A stretch of 64,000 bases of DNA from Flavobacterium daemonense (lineage in GTDB: Bacteria; Bacteroidota; Bacteroidia; Flavobacteriales; Flavobacteriaceae), in the NCBI RefSeq assembly GCF_007341385.1, contig NZ_VJYD01000005.1, forward strand, positions 186,001-250,000. The letters are read 5' to 3'. Made by a program: the position numbers and the translations under genes. This document shows positions 34,950 to 44,299 of the stretch, one piece after another (the first letter of the stretch is position 1; the number at the start of each line of letters is the position of its first letter). The notes under the pieces were generated by a model that did not search any database, was not told where the DNA came from, and saw only the letters and a list, made by a program, of their open reading frames with translations.

Positions 34950-36625
34950 ATATAAAATTAGCTTTTCTACTGTTAGTAGTGAATTTCGTTTACAAAAGCA
35001 CGGCTCAAAACAAAACTGTTCTGAGTACAGAATCAGTAATAGTCAAAACTAATACCTCTGTGGTCTTAACCGGCGAAACCCTATACTGCCAATTATACTG
35101 CTTGAACAAAACGACTGTGTTTTCTGATATAAGCGAAGTGGCTTATGTGGAAATAATCAATGATCATAAAGAAAGTGTAATCAAGCATAAAATTAGCATT
35201 AAAAACGGAATTGGATCAGACGATTATTTTATTCCAACAACATTAAAAACAGGTAATTATAAACTTATTGCTTACACAAGCTGGATGTTAAATAACAGTC
35301 AAAATAACTTTTTTGAAAAGGACTTCACGATTATAGATCCGTTTGAAGAACATATGAATATGGTTATTGACAGCACGTCTTCAAATCTTTCAGATGATAA
35401 AAACGAAACAAAAAATACATCTGAAAACATTGTTTTGAATCTTGATAAAGAAAAATATTCTAAGAGAGAAAAAGCAACTCTACTACTTCCAAAAACATTG
35501 GACAAGGGAAACTATTTTTTAAATATTAGAAAACTAGATTTTATACCTGAATCTGCAAATAATAGAAGTTTTACTGCTGATCCAAATTTAAAACAAGACA
35601 TAAATGTACTTCCAGAAACAAGAGGTGAAATTATAACAGGACATGTAAAGGCAAAAGCCACAAACGCCGACTTGAGTTCTAAAACCGTTACGCTCTCTAT
35701 TCCTGGAAAAAATTTCATTTTTAAAACTGCCAAAACAAACAGCAACGGAAAATTCACTTTTTTGATAGACAAACCAACCAATATATCAAATTGTTACGTG
35801 CAATTATCAGAACTTGATAGAGAAAATTATGAAATTACAGTTGATAAAACGCCAAGTCCGGATTTATCAAATTTAATTTTCTCCAATAAGACTTATATTT
35901 CTCGTAAAAACCTAAAAGCCATTAAAGAACGCTCATTGGCCACTCAGGTTGAAAACGTGTATTTTTCGCAAAAAAAAGACAGTCTTATTGAAGCCAGTAA
36001 TACGGATTTCTTTTTTCAACCTACCGAAAAAAAATACAATCTTGATGATTTCGAAAGATTCAGAACCTTTAAAGAAACCATAATTGAAATTGTTGTCGAA
36101 CTAAATTTTAAAGATTACAACCAAGTTCCTTCACTCTATTTAAGCAATAACAAATTTAACATTACTCAATCTCCTGAACCTTGTTTGGTGCTGGTTGATG
36201 GACTGCAAATTCAAGATATAAATGCACTTCTGAATTACAATGCCTACCAAATTGAAAGCATTAGTGTTGTTGACAGACCTTATTGTTATGGTCCAAAAAT
36301 ATTCAATGGAATTGTCAGCATTATTACAAAAAACAAAGATTTTGCAACGATTTATAATGATAAAAATATTTTGAAGACAACGATTTTAAGACCCGAACCT
36401 TCAAAAGTATATTTTGAACCAAAATATGAAACATCTACCAGTCTTAAACGAGTTCCTGATTTCAGATACCAACTGCTTTGGAAACCAAATATCGCTTTTA
36501 CAAATTCCGAAATGAGCATTCCTTTTTACGCTTCTGATATTTCTGGAACGTATGAAATCAAGCTGGAAGGAATTACCGAAACAGGAAATTATGTTCATTT
36601 TTATAAAACATTCAAAATCGAATAA
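34937..36625 (+). CDS. Cassette 1 gene D: MG2-like / plug-like secreted protein without barrel
   Basis: A 562-residue exported protein starting at a TTG that overlaps the end of gene C by 13 bp. The signal peptide is LAFLLLVVNFVYKSTAQ. An MG2-like domain follows (TSVVLTGETLYCQLYCL, TGNYKLIAYTSWMLN, about 35-130), then a variable linker, a beta-domain headed by PETRGEIITGHV, a helix ERSLATQVENVYFSQKKDS, and a TonB-plug-like domain (CLVLVDGLQIQDI, GPKIFNGIVSIITKNKDF). The C-terminus FRYQLLWKPN...FYASDISGTYEIKLEG resembles the end of macroglobulin-like Bacteroidota proteins. No barrel strands exist, so it cannot be a receptor by itself. Function unknown. Confidence 0.78.
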   Translation: MGKLNIKLAFLLLVVNFVYKSTAQNKTVLSTESVIVKTNTSVVLTGETLYCQLYCLNKTTVFSDISEVAYVEIINDHKESVIKHKISIKNGIGSDDYFIPTTLKTGNYKLIAYTSWMLNNSQNNFFEKDFTIIDPFEEHMNMVIDSTSSNLSDDKNETKNTSENIVLNLDKEKYSKREKATLLLPKTLDKGNYFLNIRKLDFIPESANNRSFTADPNLKQDINVLPETRGEIITGHVKAKATNADLSSKTVTLSIPGKNFIFKTAKTNSNGKFTFLIDKPTNISNCYVQLSELDRENYEITVDKTPSPDLSNLIFSNKTYISRKNLKAIKERSLATQVENVYFSQKKDSLIEASNTDFFFQPTEKKYNLDDFERFRTFKETIIEIVVELNFKDYNQVPSLYLSNNKFNITQSPEPCLVLVDGLQIQDINALLNYNAYQIESISVVDRPYCYGPKIFNGIVSIITKNKDFATIYNDKNILKTTILRPEPSKVYFEPKYETSTSLKRVPDFRYQLLWKPNIAFTNSEMSIPFYASDISGTYEIKLEGITETGNYVHFYKTFKIE

Positions 36626-36668
36626 AAAAATCTGCTGAAAAGAAATTTTAGTTTCGAAAACTTATAAT

Positions 36669-36706
36669 GAAAAACCCCAATTCAACCGAATGAATTGGGG
36701 TTTTTC
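36669..36706 (+). terminator. Terminator after cassette 1
   Basis: Fifteen-bp arms AAAAACCCCAATTCA (36670-36684) and TGAATTGGGGTTTTT (36691-36705). Confidence 0.9.
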
Positions 36707-36849
36707 GTTTTTGAAGCGTCATTTTTTCCTTCAAAATTCCTTCGTATTCTAAAACAATAATTTAATAGAAACAAAAGAGTTTTTACACAAAAACTAAAAA
36801 TTATACTACATTTTAACAGTTGTTAGTGTTATTTATAACTTTTTTTTAA

Positions 36850-36857
36850 TACTTTTG
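36850..36857 (+). promoter_or_regulatory. -7 element of cassette 2
   Basis: TACTTTTG within TTTTTTTAATACTTTTGAAA. The same block precedes cassette 3 at the same distance from the start codon (37 nt between the element and TTG). No consensus -33 box is visible. Confidence 0.55.
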
Positions 36858-36894
36858 AAATCAACCGAAACAAAACCAAAAATCCACCAAACCT

Positions 36895-37614
36895 TTGAAA
36901 AATTCCCAAAATAAGATAATAATCCTAACTTTATTTGGATTATTATTAAACATTTATTCCATACATAGCCAAAACGTCAAAGAAATTGAAACCTTTAACT
37001 GGTTTGATAAAAATGCAGGAATTGACGCATTAGATATTAAAAATGGACCAGCTCATTTAAACTTTGACAAAACTGTCGAAAACCAGCATCGCTACTACGG
37101 CACGAATGATTTCAAAAAAGGAAGCGTCACATATAATGGCCAAAACTATTTTGATTTGTTTTTAAAATATGACATCTATGCTGACGAACTTGTTCTTCGT
37201 CCTTATGATGAACAAAACACTACAAAAATAAATCTCGTAAAGTCAAACATTACCTATTTCAAGATTGGCAATGAAACTTTTGTCAACTTAAAACAATTGA
37301 ATAATACTAGCTTCAAAGGCGGTTATTACGAGGAAATCCCACTAAACAACAATCAAGTCTTTTATATCAAATATTATAAAGACAAAAAGAAAAATGCCAA
37401 GGTAGAGGTTAACGAGATTGAATATATTCCTCGCTATGAATTTATCTTATGGAAAGAAAACAAATTCAATTTAGTGAATGACAAAAAAGAAATTATCGCA
37501 TTGTTTCCTGAAAGCAAAAGAAAAATAAATGATTTCTATTTCATGAACCGCAACCTTAGAAAGGAAAACAACGCACTATTCATGAAAAACCTAATGAAAT
37601 TTATCAATAATTAA
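36895..37614 (+). CDS. Cassette 2 gene A: small secreted protein of unknown family
   Basis: A 239-residue paralogue of the cassette 1 and 3 A proteins, starting with TTG. The signal peptide ends at SIHSQ. Shared motifs are WFDKNAGIDALDIKNGPAH, GSVTYNGQNYFDLFLKYDIY, ITYFKIGNETFVNL and GGYYEEIPLNNNQVFYIKY. The C-terminal part is helical and lysine-rich (FPESKRKINDFY). The next gene begins 3 nt after its stop, so A and B are tightly coupled. Function unknown; constant linkage suggests a soluble or periplasmic partner of the receptor. Confidence 0.75.
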   Translation: MKNSQNKIIILTLFGLLLNIYSIHSQNVKEIETFNWFDKNAGIDALDIKNGPAHLNFDKTVENQHRYYGTNDFKKGSVTYNGQNYFDLFLKYDIYADELVLRPYDEQNTTKINLVKSNITYFKIGNETFVNLKQLNNTSFKGGYYEEIPLNNNQVFYIKYYKDKKKNAKVEVNEIEYIPRYEFILWKENKFNLVNDKKEIIALFPESKRKINDFYFMNRNLRKENNALFMKNLMKFINN

Positions 37615-37617
37615 AAC

Positions 37618-40371
37618 TTGAAGAAACAGCATATGAGAATATTTACTATCCTTTTATTATTTTTCGGTTTTAATCAGTTACTGCATTCACAAGGCGAAAA
37701 AAATACAATAAACATTGCTTTCAATAACATAAACAGAATTGCTGTCTTGGAAAAAATCGAGGCTTCAACTTCTTATAAATTTTATTTCCAAGAAAATTGG
37801 TTTGACAAAAATGTATTGATCTCTGGAGATTATACAAACAAATCGATCGAAGAGGTTCTAACTAAAGTTTTAGAAGATACTGAACTTAATTTTTATATTA
37901 ATAAGAATAAAATCATCTTAACCAAAAACAGCATCATTTACGACAAGTTTCAAAACAACAAAAAAGATGCAAATGCACCTATCTTTTTCCAGCAATATGA
38001 TTCTGTTAAAAAAGACAAATCAGGCACGACGGCTCCGATTGCGTTGATTGGTAAAGAAGCTGCCGAATCAGACGTTGATCTTTATACTTTGTCTGGTCAT
38101 ATCACCGATTTGAAAGACGGAAAACCATTGGCAGATATTAATGTTAAAGTAAAAAATACAGCTATAGTTTCAACTACAAATGCTGATGGTTTTTACAGCT
38201 TTAAGCTTCCAACTGGATTAAGCACAATTGAAGTTGAATCATTATTTTACAATAACACTTCGAGAAAAATCATGATTTACAGCAACGGTACATTAGATTT
38301 TTCTGTTATTGAAAAAATCAATCAGCTGGACGAGGTTTTGGTTAAAGGAAAAGACAGCCAAAATATTCGAACTGCAATTACCGGAGTAACTACAATTGAA
38401 GCCGAAGGCGTAAAAAATATTCCGCTAGTTCTTGGTGAAAGAGATATTTTAAAAGTTGCCTTAACGATTCCTGGAATTAAAACAGCGGGTGAAGGATCTT
38501 CTGGATTTAATGTTAGAGGAGGAAAAGAAGATCAAAATTTAGTATTATTAGACAATGCTACAATTTACAATCCTACACATCTTTTTGGTTTTTTCTCGTC
38601 AATTAATCCATATACAATCAACAAAGTAGATATTTACAAAGGAGGAATTCCTTCTGAATATGGCGGACGCTTGTCTTCTGTTTTTGATATTATTTCTAAA
38701 AATGGAAATACTGAAAAAGTTTCAGGAGAAGGCGGAATTGGTCCTGTAACGAGCAATCTTACTGTTTCTGTTCCTGTTGTAAAAGACAAGGCAAGTTTGT
38801 TGGTTGGAGGGAGAGCTACTTACTCGGACTGGATTTTAAAGACTTTGGACGATGAAAGATTAAAAAACAGCCATGCTTCTTTTTATGATTTGTTTGCCAA
38901 ATACAATCACAAAATCAACAAAAACAATTCAGTTGAAGGAACAGCATATTACAGCAAAGATTCTTATACTTTAACTGCCGATTCTTTGTTTAAATACAGC
39001 AACCGCTTAATTTCATTGAAATGGAAACATGCATTCAATGAGAAAAACAATAGCGAATTTAATGTGACGAACAGTGAATACAAATACAGCATAAATTATC
39101 AGTCTGCAAACCCTGAATCTTTTCTGATGAAATATAAAATCAACGAAAGTCAGGCCGTTTTTAAATTCACGAGCGAGATTAACAGCAGCCATAAACTTAC
39201 GTACGGAATTGCAAGCAAACTTTATAAAATAAATCCGGGAGAATTATCTCCAAACGGAGAAAACTCAATTGTAAAACCAGTTACAATCGAAAAAGAAAAA
39301 GGTTTGGAATCTGCCGCATTTCTTTCTGATAAATTTCAAATTTCTGAAAAATTGCTTTTAGATGTTGGAGCTCGATATTCATTTTATATGGCACTTGGAC
39401 CATCAACGCAAAATATTTATCAAGACGGAGTTCCTAAAACTCCATCGACAGTAATTGAGCAAAAAACATATGGCAATAATGAAGTTATTACAACAAATGG
39501 AGGTTTCGAGCCAAGAATTGGCCTTCGTTATATTTTTAATGAAAGCCTTTTTGTGAAAGCTGGTTTTGACAAAAATTACCAATATATTCATTTGCTGACA
39601 AACAACACGACTCAGGCACCAACTGACACTTGGAAATTATCTGATTTGAATGTAAAACCAGAAAGTGGCACACAATATTCCCTTGGAATTTTCAAAAAAT
39701 TAGAATACAAGGATCTTGAATTAAGTCTTGAAGGGTATTACAAAACTTCTAAAAACATTTTAGATTATAAAGTTGGCTCACAGATTCTTTTAAATCAAAA
39801 CTTAGAAACAGAATTGCTTCAAGGTGACGGGAAAGCATATGGAATCGAGTTTTTATTAAGAAAATCTATTGGACGTCTTAACGGATGGGTTGGATATAGC
39901 TATTCAAGATCATTAATCAAACTTGATAGTCAGTTTAATGATGAAAAGGTAAACAATGGCGAATATTTTCCGAGTAATTTTGATAAGCCACACGATTTCA
40001 GCATTGTAATGAATTACAAGTTCACACATCGTTACAGTTTTTCTTCTAATTTTGTGTATCAAACAGGAAGACCGGTTACGTATCCTATTGGAAAATATTA
40101 CTACAGCGGAGCAGAATACACTTTATACACTGATCGAAACCAATTCAGAATACCTGATTATTACCGTTTAGATATTGGATTAAACATTGAAGGAAATCAT
40201 AAAATAAAAAAATTAGCACATAGTTTCTGGAACATTTCTATTTATAATGTGTTAGGAAGAAACAACCCTTACTCTGTCTTTTTTGTAACTAAACAAGGCG
40301 AGATAAAAGCATACCAAACCTCAATTTTTGCAGTTCCAGTACCAACTATTACTTATAATTTTAAATTTTAA
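37618..40371 (+). CDS. Cassette 2 gene B: STN- and CPD-containing TonB-dependent receptor
   Basis: A 917-residue receptor with the same architecture as in cassettes 1 and 3. It starts with TTG 3 nt after gene A; the same 3-nt junction occurs in cassette 3 with ATG, which supports this start over the internal ATG at 37633. The STN-like domain has NINRIAVLEKIEASTSYKF, the CPD-like domain LSGHITDLKDGKPLADI. The plug has DILKVALTIPGIKTAGEG, GGKEDQNLVLLDNATIYN and THLFGFFSSINPY, differing from cassettes 1 and 3 (SHFLGFFS). The barrel end RIPDYYRLDIGLNIEGNHK is almost identical in all three. Confidence 0.9.
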   Translation: MKKQHMRIFTILLLFFGFNQLLHSQGEKNTINIAFNNINRIAVLEKIEASTSYKFYFQENWFDKNVLISGDYTNKSIEEVLTKVLEDTELNFYINKNKIILTKNSIIYDKFQNNKKDANAPIFFQQYDSVKKDKSGTTAPIALIGKEAAESDVDLYTLSGHITDLKDGKPLADINVKVKNTAIVSTTNADGFYSFKLPTGLSTIEVESLFYNNTSRKIMIYSNGTLDFSVIEKINQLDEVLVKGKDSQNIRTAITGVTTIEAEGVKNIPLVLGERDILKVALTIPGIKTAGEGSSGFNVRGGKEDQNLVLLDNATIYNPTHLFGFFSSINPYTINKVDIYKGGIPSEYGGRLSSVFDIISKNGNTEKVSGEGGIGPVTSNLTVSVPVVKDKASLLVGGRATYSDWILKTLDDERLKNSHASFYDLFAKYNHKINKNNSVEGTAYYSKDSYTLTADSLFKYSNRLISLKWKHAFNEKNNSEFNVTNSEYKYSINYQSANPESFLMKYKINESQAVFKFTSEINSSHKLTYGIASKLYKINPGELSPNGENSIVKPVTIEKEKGLESAAFLSDKFQISEKLLLDVGARYSFYMALGPSTQNIYQDGVPKTPSTVIEQKTYGNNEVITTNGGFEPRIGLRYIFNESLFVKAGFDKNYQYIHLLTNNTTQAPTDTWKLSDLNVKPESGTQYSLGIFKKLEYKDLELSLEGYYKTSKNILDYKVGSQILLNQNLETELLQGDGKAYGIEFLLRKSIGRLNGWVGYSYSRSLIKLDSQFNDEKVNNGEYFPSNFDKPHDFSIVMNYKFTHRYSFSSNFVYQTGRPVTYPIGKYYYSGAEYTLYTDRNQFRIPDYYRLDIGLNIEGNHKIKKLAHSFWNISIYNVLGRNNPYSVFFVTKQGEIKAYQTSIFAVPVPTITYNFKF

Positions 40372-40375
40372 CGTT

Positions 40376-41617
40376 ATGAAAAAAATCTTTCTACATAGAT
40401 TTCTAATAACAACAATATTCATTGCGGTATTTGGCTGTACAACACCTTACAACTATCAGTCAAGCAGCGCATATGAAGATATCATTGTAATTGAATCGAC
40501 CATCACAAATCAAAATAAAACACAAGAAGTTAAAGTTAGTAGAGCCTATAAACTTGATGAAAAAAGCCCGACTTTTGAAACCGGAGCAGTAGTTTTTGTC
40601 ACAGATAATGCTGGAAACAAATATGATTTCAAACAAAATACTGATATATATACTTCTGTAAGTCCATTTCAAGTTGTAGCAGACAGACAATATCAATTAC
40701 ATGTTCGCACTAAAGATGGCAGAAGCTATATTTCAACCACCGAGAAGCTGCCTCAGCAAACTGAAATTTCGAGTGTAGAAGCCAACAAAGTAACTAAAGA
40801 CAATCAACTTGGCGTTGAAATCACTGTAAACAGCAATGATCCAACAAACAACTCGCATTACTATAGATACGAATATGAAGAAACTTATAAAATTGTAGCT
40901 CCTAAATATTATCCACAAAAAGCCACTGTTGTTTATTATCCTGCTGGCTCTTACCCGCCTGGAAAAGTTGTTCTTGAAGATAGGACTGAAGACGTGAGAG
41001 TCTGTTATTCAACTAAAAACTCAACCGAACTGCTTTTAACCAGTACCACCGATTTATCTGAAGACAGGGTTACTAATTTCCCTGTGCGTTTTATTGCTAG
41101 CACTGATCCTATTATTATGAATAGATACAGTATTTTAGTAAAACAATATGTTCAAAATCTTGCTGCCCATACATTTTCTGAAACACTAAACGAAATCTCA
41201 AAATCTGGAAGCATTTTATCACAAACACAGCCAGGTTTTTTCTATGGAAACATTAAATCAGTTGATAATCCTGGAGAAAAAGTTATTGGTTATTTTGATG
41301 TATCTTCTTATTCAGAGAAAAGAATCTTCTTTAATTTCAAAGATTTACTGGATGGTCAACCGATACCTCTATATCCATATAATTGTCCTACAGAATTTGC
41401 TACTGAAGAAGAAGCGAAAGCATATATCTTTAGTTACTGTTTCAATAAGAATCCAGATTTTAAATGTCAAGGAGAATTAATTTTATCATTTCTTTCTAGT
41501 GGTTATAAAGTTTATTATCCTACCGAATTTCCTACCAGCTACGTTATATACCCTATAGAATGTGGCGACTGTACTTCATTTTCATCAAATATAAAACCAC
41601 CATTTTGGATAGATTAA
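40376..41617 (+). CDS. Cassette 2 gene C: DUF4249 outer-membrane lipoprotein
   Basis: A 413-residue lipoprotein; lipobox AVFGC. The start is the ATG at 40376 (MKKIFLHRFLITTIF), 4 nt after gene B; the open frame extends back into gene B, but that extension has no signal character. Motifs shared with the paralogues are IVIESTITNQNKTQEVKVSR, HYYRYEYEETYKIVAP, NRYSILVKQYVQN and the end ECGDCTSFSSNIKPPFW. It carries extra cysteines in a long insert before the C-terminus (YPYNCPTEF, FSYCFNKNPDFKCQGE), which cassette 1 lacks. Predicted surface partner of the cassette 2 receptor. Confidence 0.85.
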   Translation: MKKIFLHRFLITTIFIAVFGCTTPYNYQSSSAYEDIIVIESTITNQNKTQEVKVSRAYKLDEKSPTFETGAVVFVTDNAGNKYDFKQNTDIYTSVSPFQVVADRQYQLHVRTKDGRSYISTTEKLPQQTEISSVEANKVTKDNQLGVEITVNSNDPTNNSHYYRYEYEETYKIVAPKYYPQKATVVYYPAGSYPPGKVVLEDRTEDVRVCYSTKNSTELLLTSTTDLSEDRVTNFPVRFIASTDPIIMNRYSILVKQYVQNLAAHTFSETLNEISKSGSILSQTQPGFFYGNIKSVDNPGEKVIGYFDVSSYSEKRIFFNFKDLLDGQPIPLYPYNCPTEFATEEEAKAYIFSYCFNKNPDFKCQGELILSFLSSGYKVYYPTEFPTSYVIYPIECGDCTSFSSNIKPPFWID

Positions 41618-43323
41618 GATACATATTAGTTATAGCATTAGCTTTTAGCTATCAGCAAACTGTATTTGCTCAAAAGAGCAATTCTGTAAATGAGCTAAAT
41701 ATCACCGACAAAAAAATTGATGAATCAATTTATATAAGTACGAATGCCAATTCTTTCTTGACAGGAGAAAAATTGCTTTACGAGATATTCTGCATAGACA
41801 AAACGGCAAATACCGCTTCTATTTTCAGCAAAATAGCCTATGTACAACTCATCGATAATAGCAAAAAAACCGTTTTTACTCACAAATTGTTCCTTACTAA
41901 AGGAGCTGGAAGCGGCGATTTCTTTATACCGACTACCTTAGAAAGCGGAAGCTATAAATTGGTTGGATACACAAACTGGATGCTGAACAAAAATACGCCG
42001 GAATATTTTTCGACGGATATTTATATCATAAATCCTTATAAAGAAAATCCAAGCGGCAGTACGGTTTCATACAACGCAGTTTCGCTCGAGCCAGCAACCA
42101 ACAGCAATATTTCTTTTGATTTTAAAACCAAATCCTATAATTGTAGAGATTTAGTTGAGTTAGGCATAAAATCTAATTCTGATGAATTTGTTAAAGGAAA
42201 TTACTCAGTTTCTGTTAGAAAAGCTGATGGTTATTTGGCACAAAACAAAGCCATTTTCAGCAATGCAAATACGAGTCAAAACAGCGAAATTACTACAAGC
42301 CAATTTGTATTTCCGGAACTTCGCGGTGAAATTATTACCGGAAAAATTTCTTCGGCAAAGGCAGACGTCAAAGGCAAAAAAGTAGCATTTTCTATTGTTG
42401 GAAAAAATTCCGTTTTAAAAATTGCCAAGACTGATGATCAAGGAAGATTCCTTTTTATTCTAGAAAAAGAAAATCCAAATTCAAATATTATTATTCAGGT
42501 TCTTGAAAGCGGAAAAGAAGATTATGTAATTGAAATCGACAAACAAAAAAATATTGATTTTTCTAATTTGACTTTCCCGACTGTTCAATTCAATTCGGAT
42601 TTCAAAAAAAATATCACCGAACGATTGATTTCAACTCAGGTTGAAAATGCTTATTATGATGTGAAAAAAGACAGCATGATAACGCCTCCGGTTCCAATTC
42701 CTTTTTACGGCGCAACAACCGAAGAATTTAAATTAGATGATTATACAAGATTTCCAAATATCGAGGAAACCATTACTGAAATTTTAAAAGGAGTTTATTA
42801 CAGAAAAAACAATAATGAATATTCTATTCATGTTTTTGATAATGATGAAAATTACGAATCTGCACTTCCTGCAATGATCATTGTTGACGGATTGATTCTT
42901 GAAAACTTAAATGAGTTTTTTGCTTTCAACCCGAAACTTATTTATAAGGTAAATGTTGTGCGCGGACTTTATTACTATGGTTCGAAATCATTTAACGGAA
43001 TTGTTTCTTTCTCTACAAAAAATGGCGATTATGATACTAAGCTGAAAGGTCAGTTTATCATAAGACCAGAAATTTTAAGACCGCAGGTCAAGAAAAACTA
43101 TTTTAGTCCTGATTATTCAAGCAACAAAAACGCAAGAATTCCAGATTACAGACATCAGCTTTTATGGCTGCCAAGTATTGATTTGAAAATCGACTCAAAT
43201 ATTAAATTTTACGCGTCTGATGCACCAGGAAAATACGAAGTAATACTTGAAGGATTTTCGGCAAATGGAAAACCTGTTTTTATAAAGGATTTTATAGAAA
43301 TTAAAGAAAAAGACAGTAATTAA
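41605..43323 (+). CDS. Cassette 2 gene D: MG2-like / plug-like secreted protein without barrel
   Basis: A 572-residue paralogue of the other D proteins. I set the start at TTG 41605, giving the same 13-bp overlap with gene C as in cassettes 1 and 3; the ATG at 41560 would add 15 residues with no equivalent. The signal peptide ends at TVFAQ. The MG2-like part has NSFLTGEKLLYEIFCID and SGSYKLVGYTNWMLN, the middle domain FPELRGEIITGKI, and the plug-like part MIIVDGLILENLNEF and GSKSFNGIVSFSTKNGDY. The C-terminal domain is RIPDYRHQLLWLPS...YASDAPGKYEVILEG. Confidence 0.78.
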   Translation: MDRLRYILVIALAFSYQQTVFAQKSNSVNELNITDKKIDESIYISTNANSFLTGEKLLYEIFCIDKTANTASIFSKIAYVQLIDNSKKTVFTHKLFLTKGAGSGDFFIPTTLESGSYKLVGYTNWMLNKNTPEYFSTDIYIINPYKENPSGSTVSYNAVSLEPATNSNISFDFKTKSYNCRDLVELGIKSNSDEFVKGNYSVSVRKADGYLAQNKAIFSNANTSQNSEITTSQFVFPELRGEIITGKISSAKADVKGKKVAFSIVGKNSVLKIAKTDDQGRFLFILEKENPNSNIIIQVLESGKEDYVIEIDKQKNIDFSNLTFPTVQFNSDFKKNITERLISTQVENAYYDVKKDSMITPPVPIPFYGATTEEFKLDDYTRFPNIEETITEILKGVYYRKNNNEYSIHVFDNDENYESALPAMIIVDGLILENLNEFFAFNPKLIYKVNVVRGLYYYGSKSFNGIVSFSTKNGDYDTKLKGQFIIRPEILRPQVKKNYFSPDYSSNKNARIPDYRHQLLWLPSIDLKIDSNIKFYASDAPGKYEVILEGFSANGKPVFIKDFIEIKEKDSN

Positions 43324-43347
43324 TTTTTTAAACAGAAAAAGATATTC

Positions 43348-43384
43348 AAACCTCTATTTCAATTTTAGAAATAGAGGTTTTTTA
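43348..43384 (+). terminator. Terminator after cassette 2
   Basis: Arms AAACCTCTATTTC (43348-43360) and GAAATAGAGGTTT (43368-43380), followed by T residues. Confidence 0.9.
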
Positions 43385-43480
43385 TTCAATGACGAATTGA
43401 ATTGGTCATTTTATTTAAAAATTATAGCATTTTTATTACAATTTAACATTTTTCAAGAAAATCAACCGATTTTTTTTTAA

Positions 43481-43488
43481 TATTTTTG
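43481..43488 (+). promoter_or_regulatory. -7 element of cassette 3
   Basis: TATTTTTG in the context TTTTTTTTAATATTTTTGAAATCA, almost the same as upstream of cassette 2 and equally distant from the TTG start. Confidence 0.55.
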
Positions 43489-43525
43489 AAATCACCAAAA
43501 ACAAACCATTAAACCATACAATCCT

Positions 43526-44296
43526 TTGAAAAATTATCAAAAAAAGTATACAAGCCTTATTTTATTTGGAGTATTCTTTAATATTTTCTCAATTCACAGT
43601 CAAACAAGCACCAGCAATAATTCTCTTTATAATTGGTTTGACAAAGCTTTTGAAAAAGAAAATCTTCCTATTTACAACGGCACTCGCCATATCAACTATT
43701 ACAGAACTCTAGACAACACGCATAGTTATTATGTGTCTGCAAATTACAGTTCTGGCGATGTTGAATATGAGGATCAGACGTATTATAATCTTGATTTAAA
43801 ATATGATATCAATAATGATATTTTAGTTTTCAAGCCCAAAGGAAAATTTGATTATCTAGGCATTAATATTATAAAGGAGAAAACCGCCAGTTTTACTATT
43901 CAAAACAAACATTTCGTTAATATAAACTACAACGGTGCTTCGTGTCCAGATTATATGAGTGGTTACTATCAGGAAATTGTATACTCAAAAAACAATATTC
44001 TTTATATCAAACATCACAAAAATAGATCTAAAGTTATTGACACAAAATCAGTTTCAGACGATGTGCAGAATTCTACTGACACGTTTACAGAAAAAAATGA
44101 ATTTGTATTGAAATATAAAGACACCTATTATAAGATAGCGTCAAAAAGTGATGTCATCAAAATTTTCCCCGAACTGAAAAGCAAAATAAAAAATTATTAC
44201 AGTACAAATAAGCAGCTAGAGGAAGTCGATAATAAAGTTTTTGTCGAGAATCTAATCAAAGAAATAAACAATTTCCTCCCTAATGAATCTAAGTAA
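43526..44296 (+). CDS. Cassette 3 gene A: small secreted protein of unknown family
   Basis: A 256-residue paralogue starting with TTG; the first codons (TTGAAAAATTA) match cassette 2. The signal peptide ends at FSIHSQ. Shared blocks are NWFDKAFEKENLPIYNGTRH, SSGDVEYEDQTYYNLDLKYD, NIIKEKTASFTIQNKHFVNI and SGYYQEIVYSKNNILYIKHH. It is longer than the other two because of an insert around residues 175-195 (DTKSVSDDVQNSTDTF). No known domain. Gene B begins 3 nt after its stop. Confidence 0.75.
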   Translation: MKNYQKKYTSLILFGVFFNIFSIHSQTSTSNNSLYNWFDKAFEKENLPIYNGTRHINYYRTLDNTHSYYVSANYSSGDVEYEDQTYYNLDLKYDINNDILVFKPKGKFDYLGINIIKEKTASFTIQNKHFVNINYNGASCPDYMSGYYQEIVYSKNNILYIKHHKNRSKVIDTKSVSDDVQNSTDTFTEKNEFVLKYKDTYYKIASKSDVIKIFPELKSKIKNYYSTNKQLEEVDNKVFVENLIKEINNFLPNESK

Positions 44297-44299
44297 AAA

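Noticed and set aside
33777..36625. C and D as one protein joined by programmed frameshifting
   Set aside because: D has its own signal peptide right after the TTG in all three copies and there is no slippery sequence at the junction.
41560..41604. ATG start for D2, 15 codons upstream
   Set aside because: Breaks the 13-bp overlap conserved in the other cassettes and adds residues before the signal peptide.
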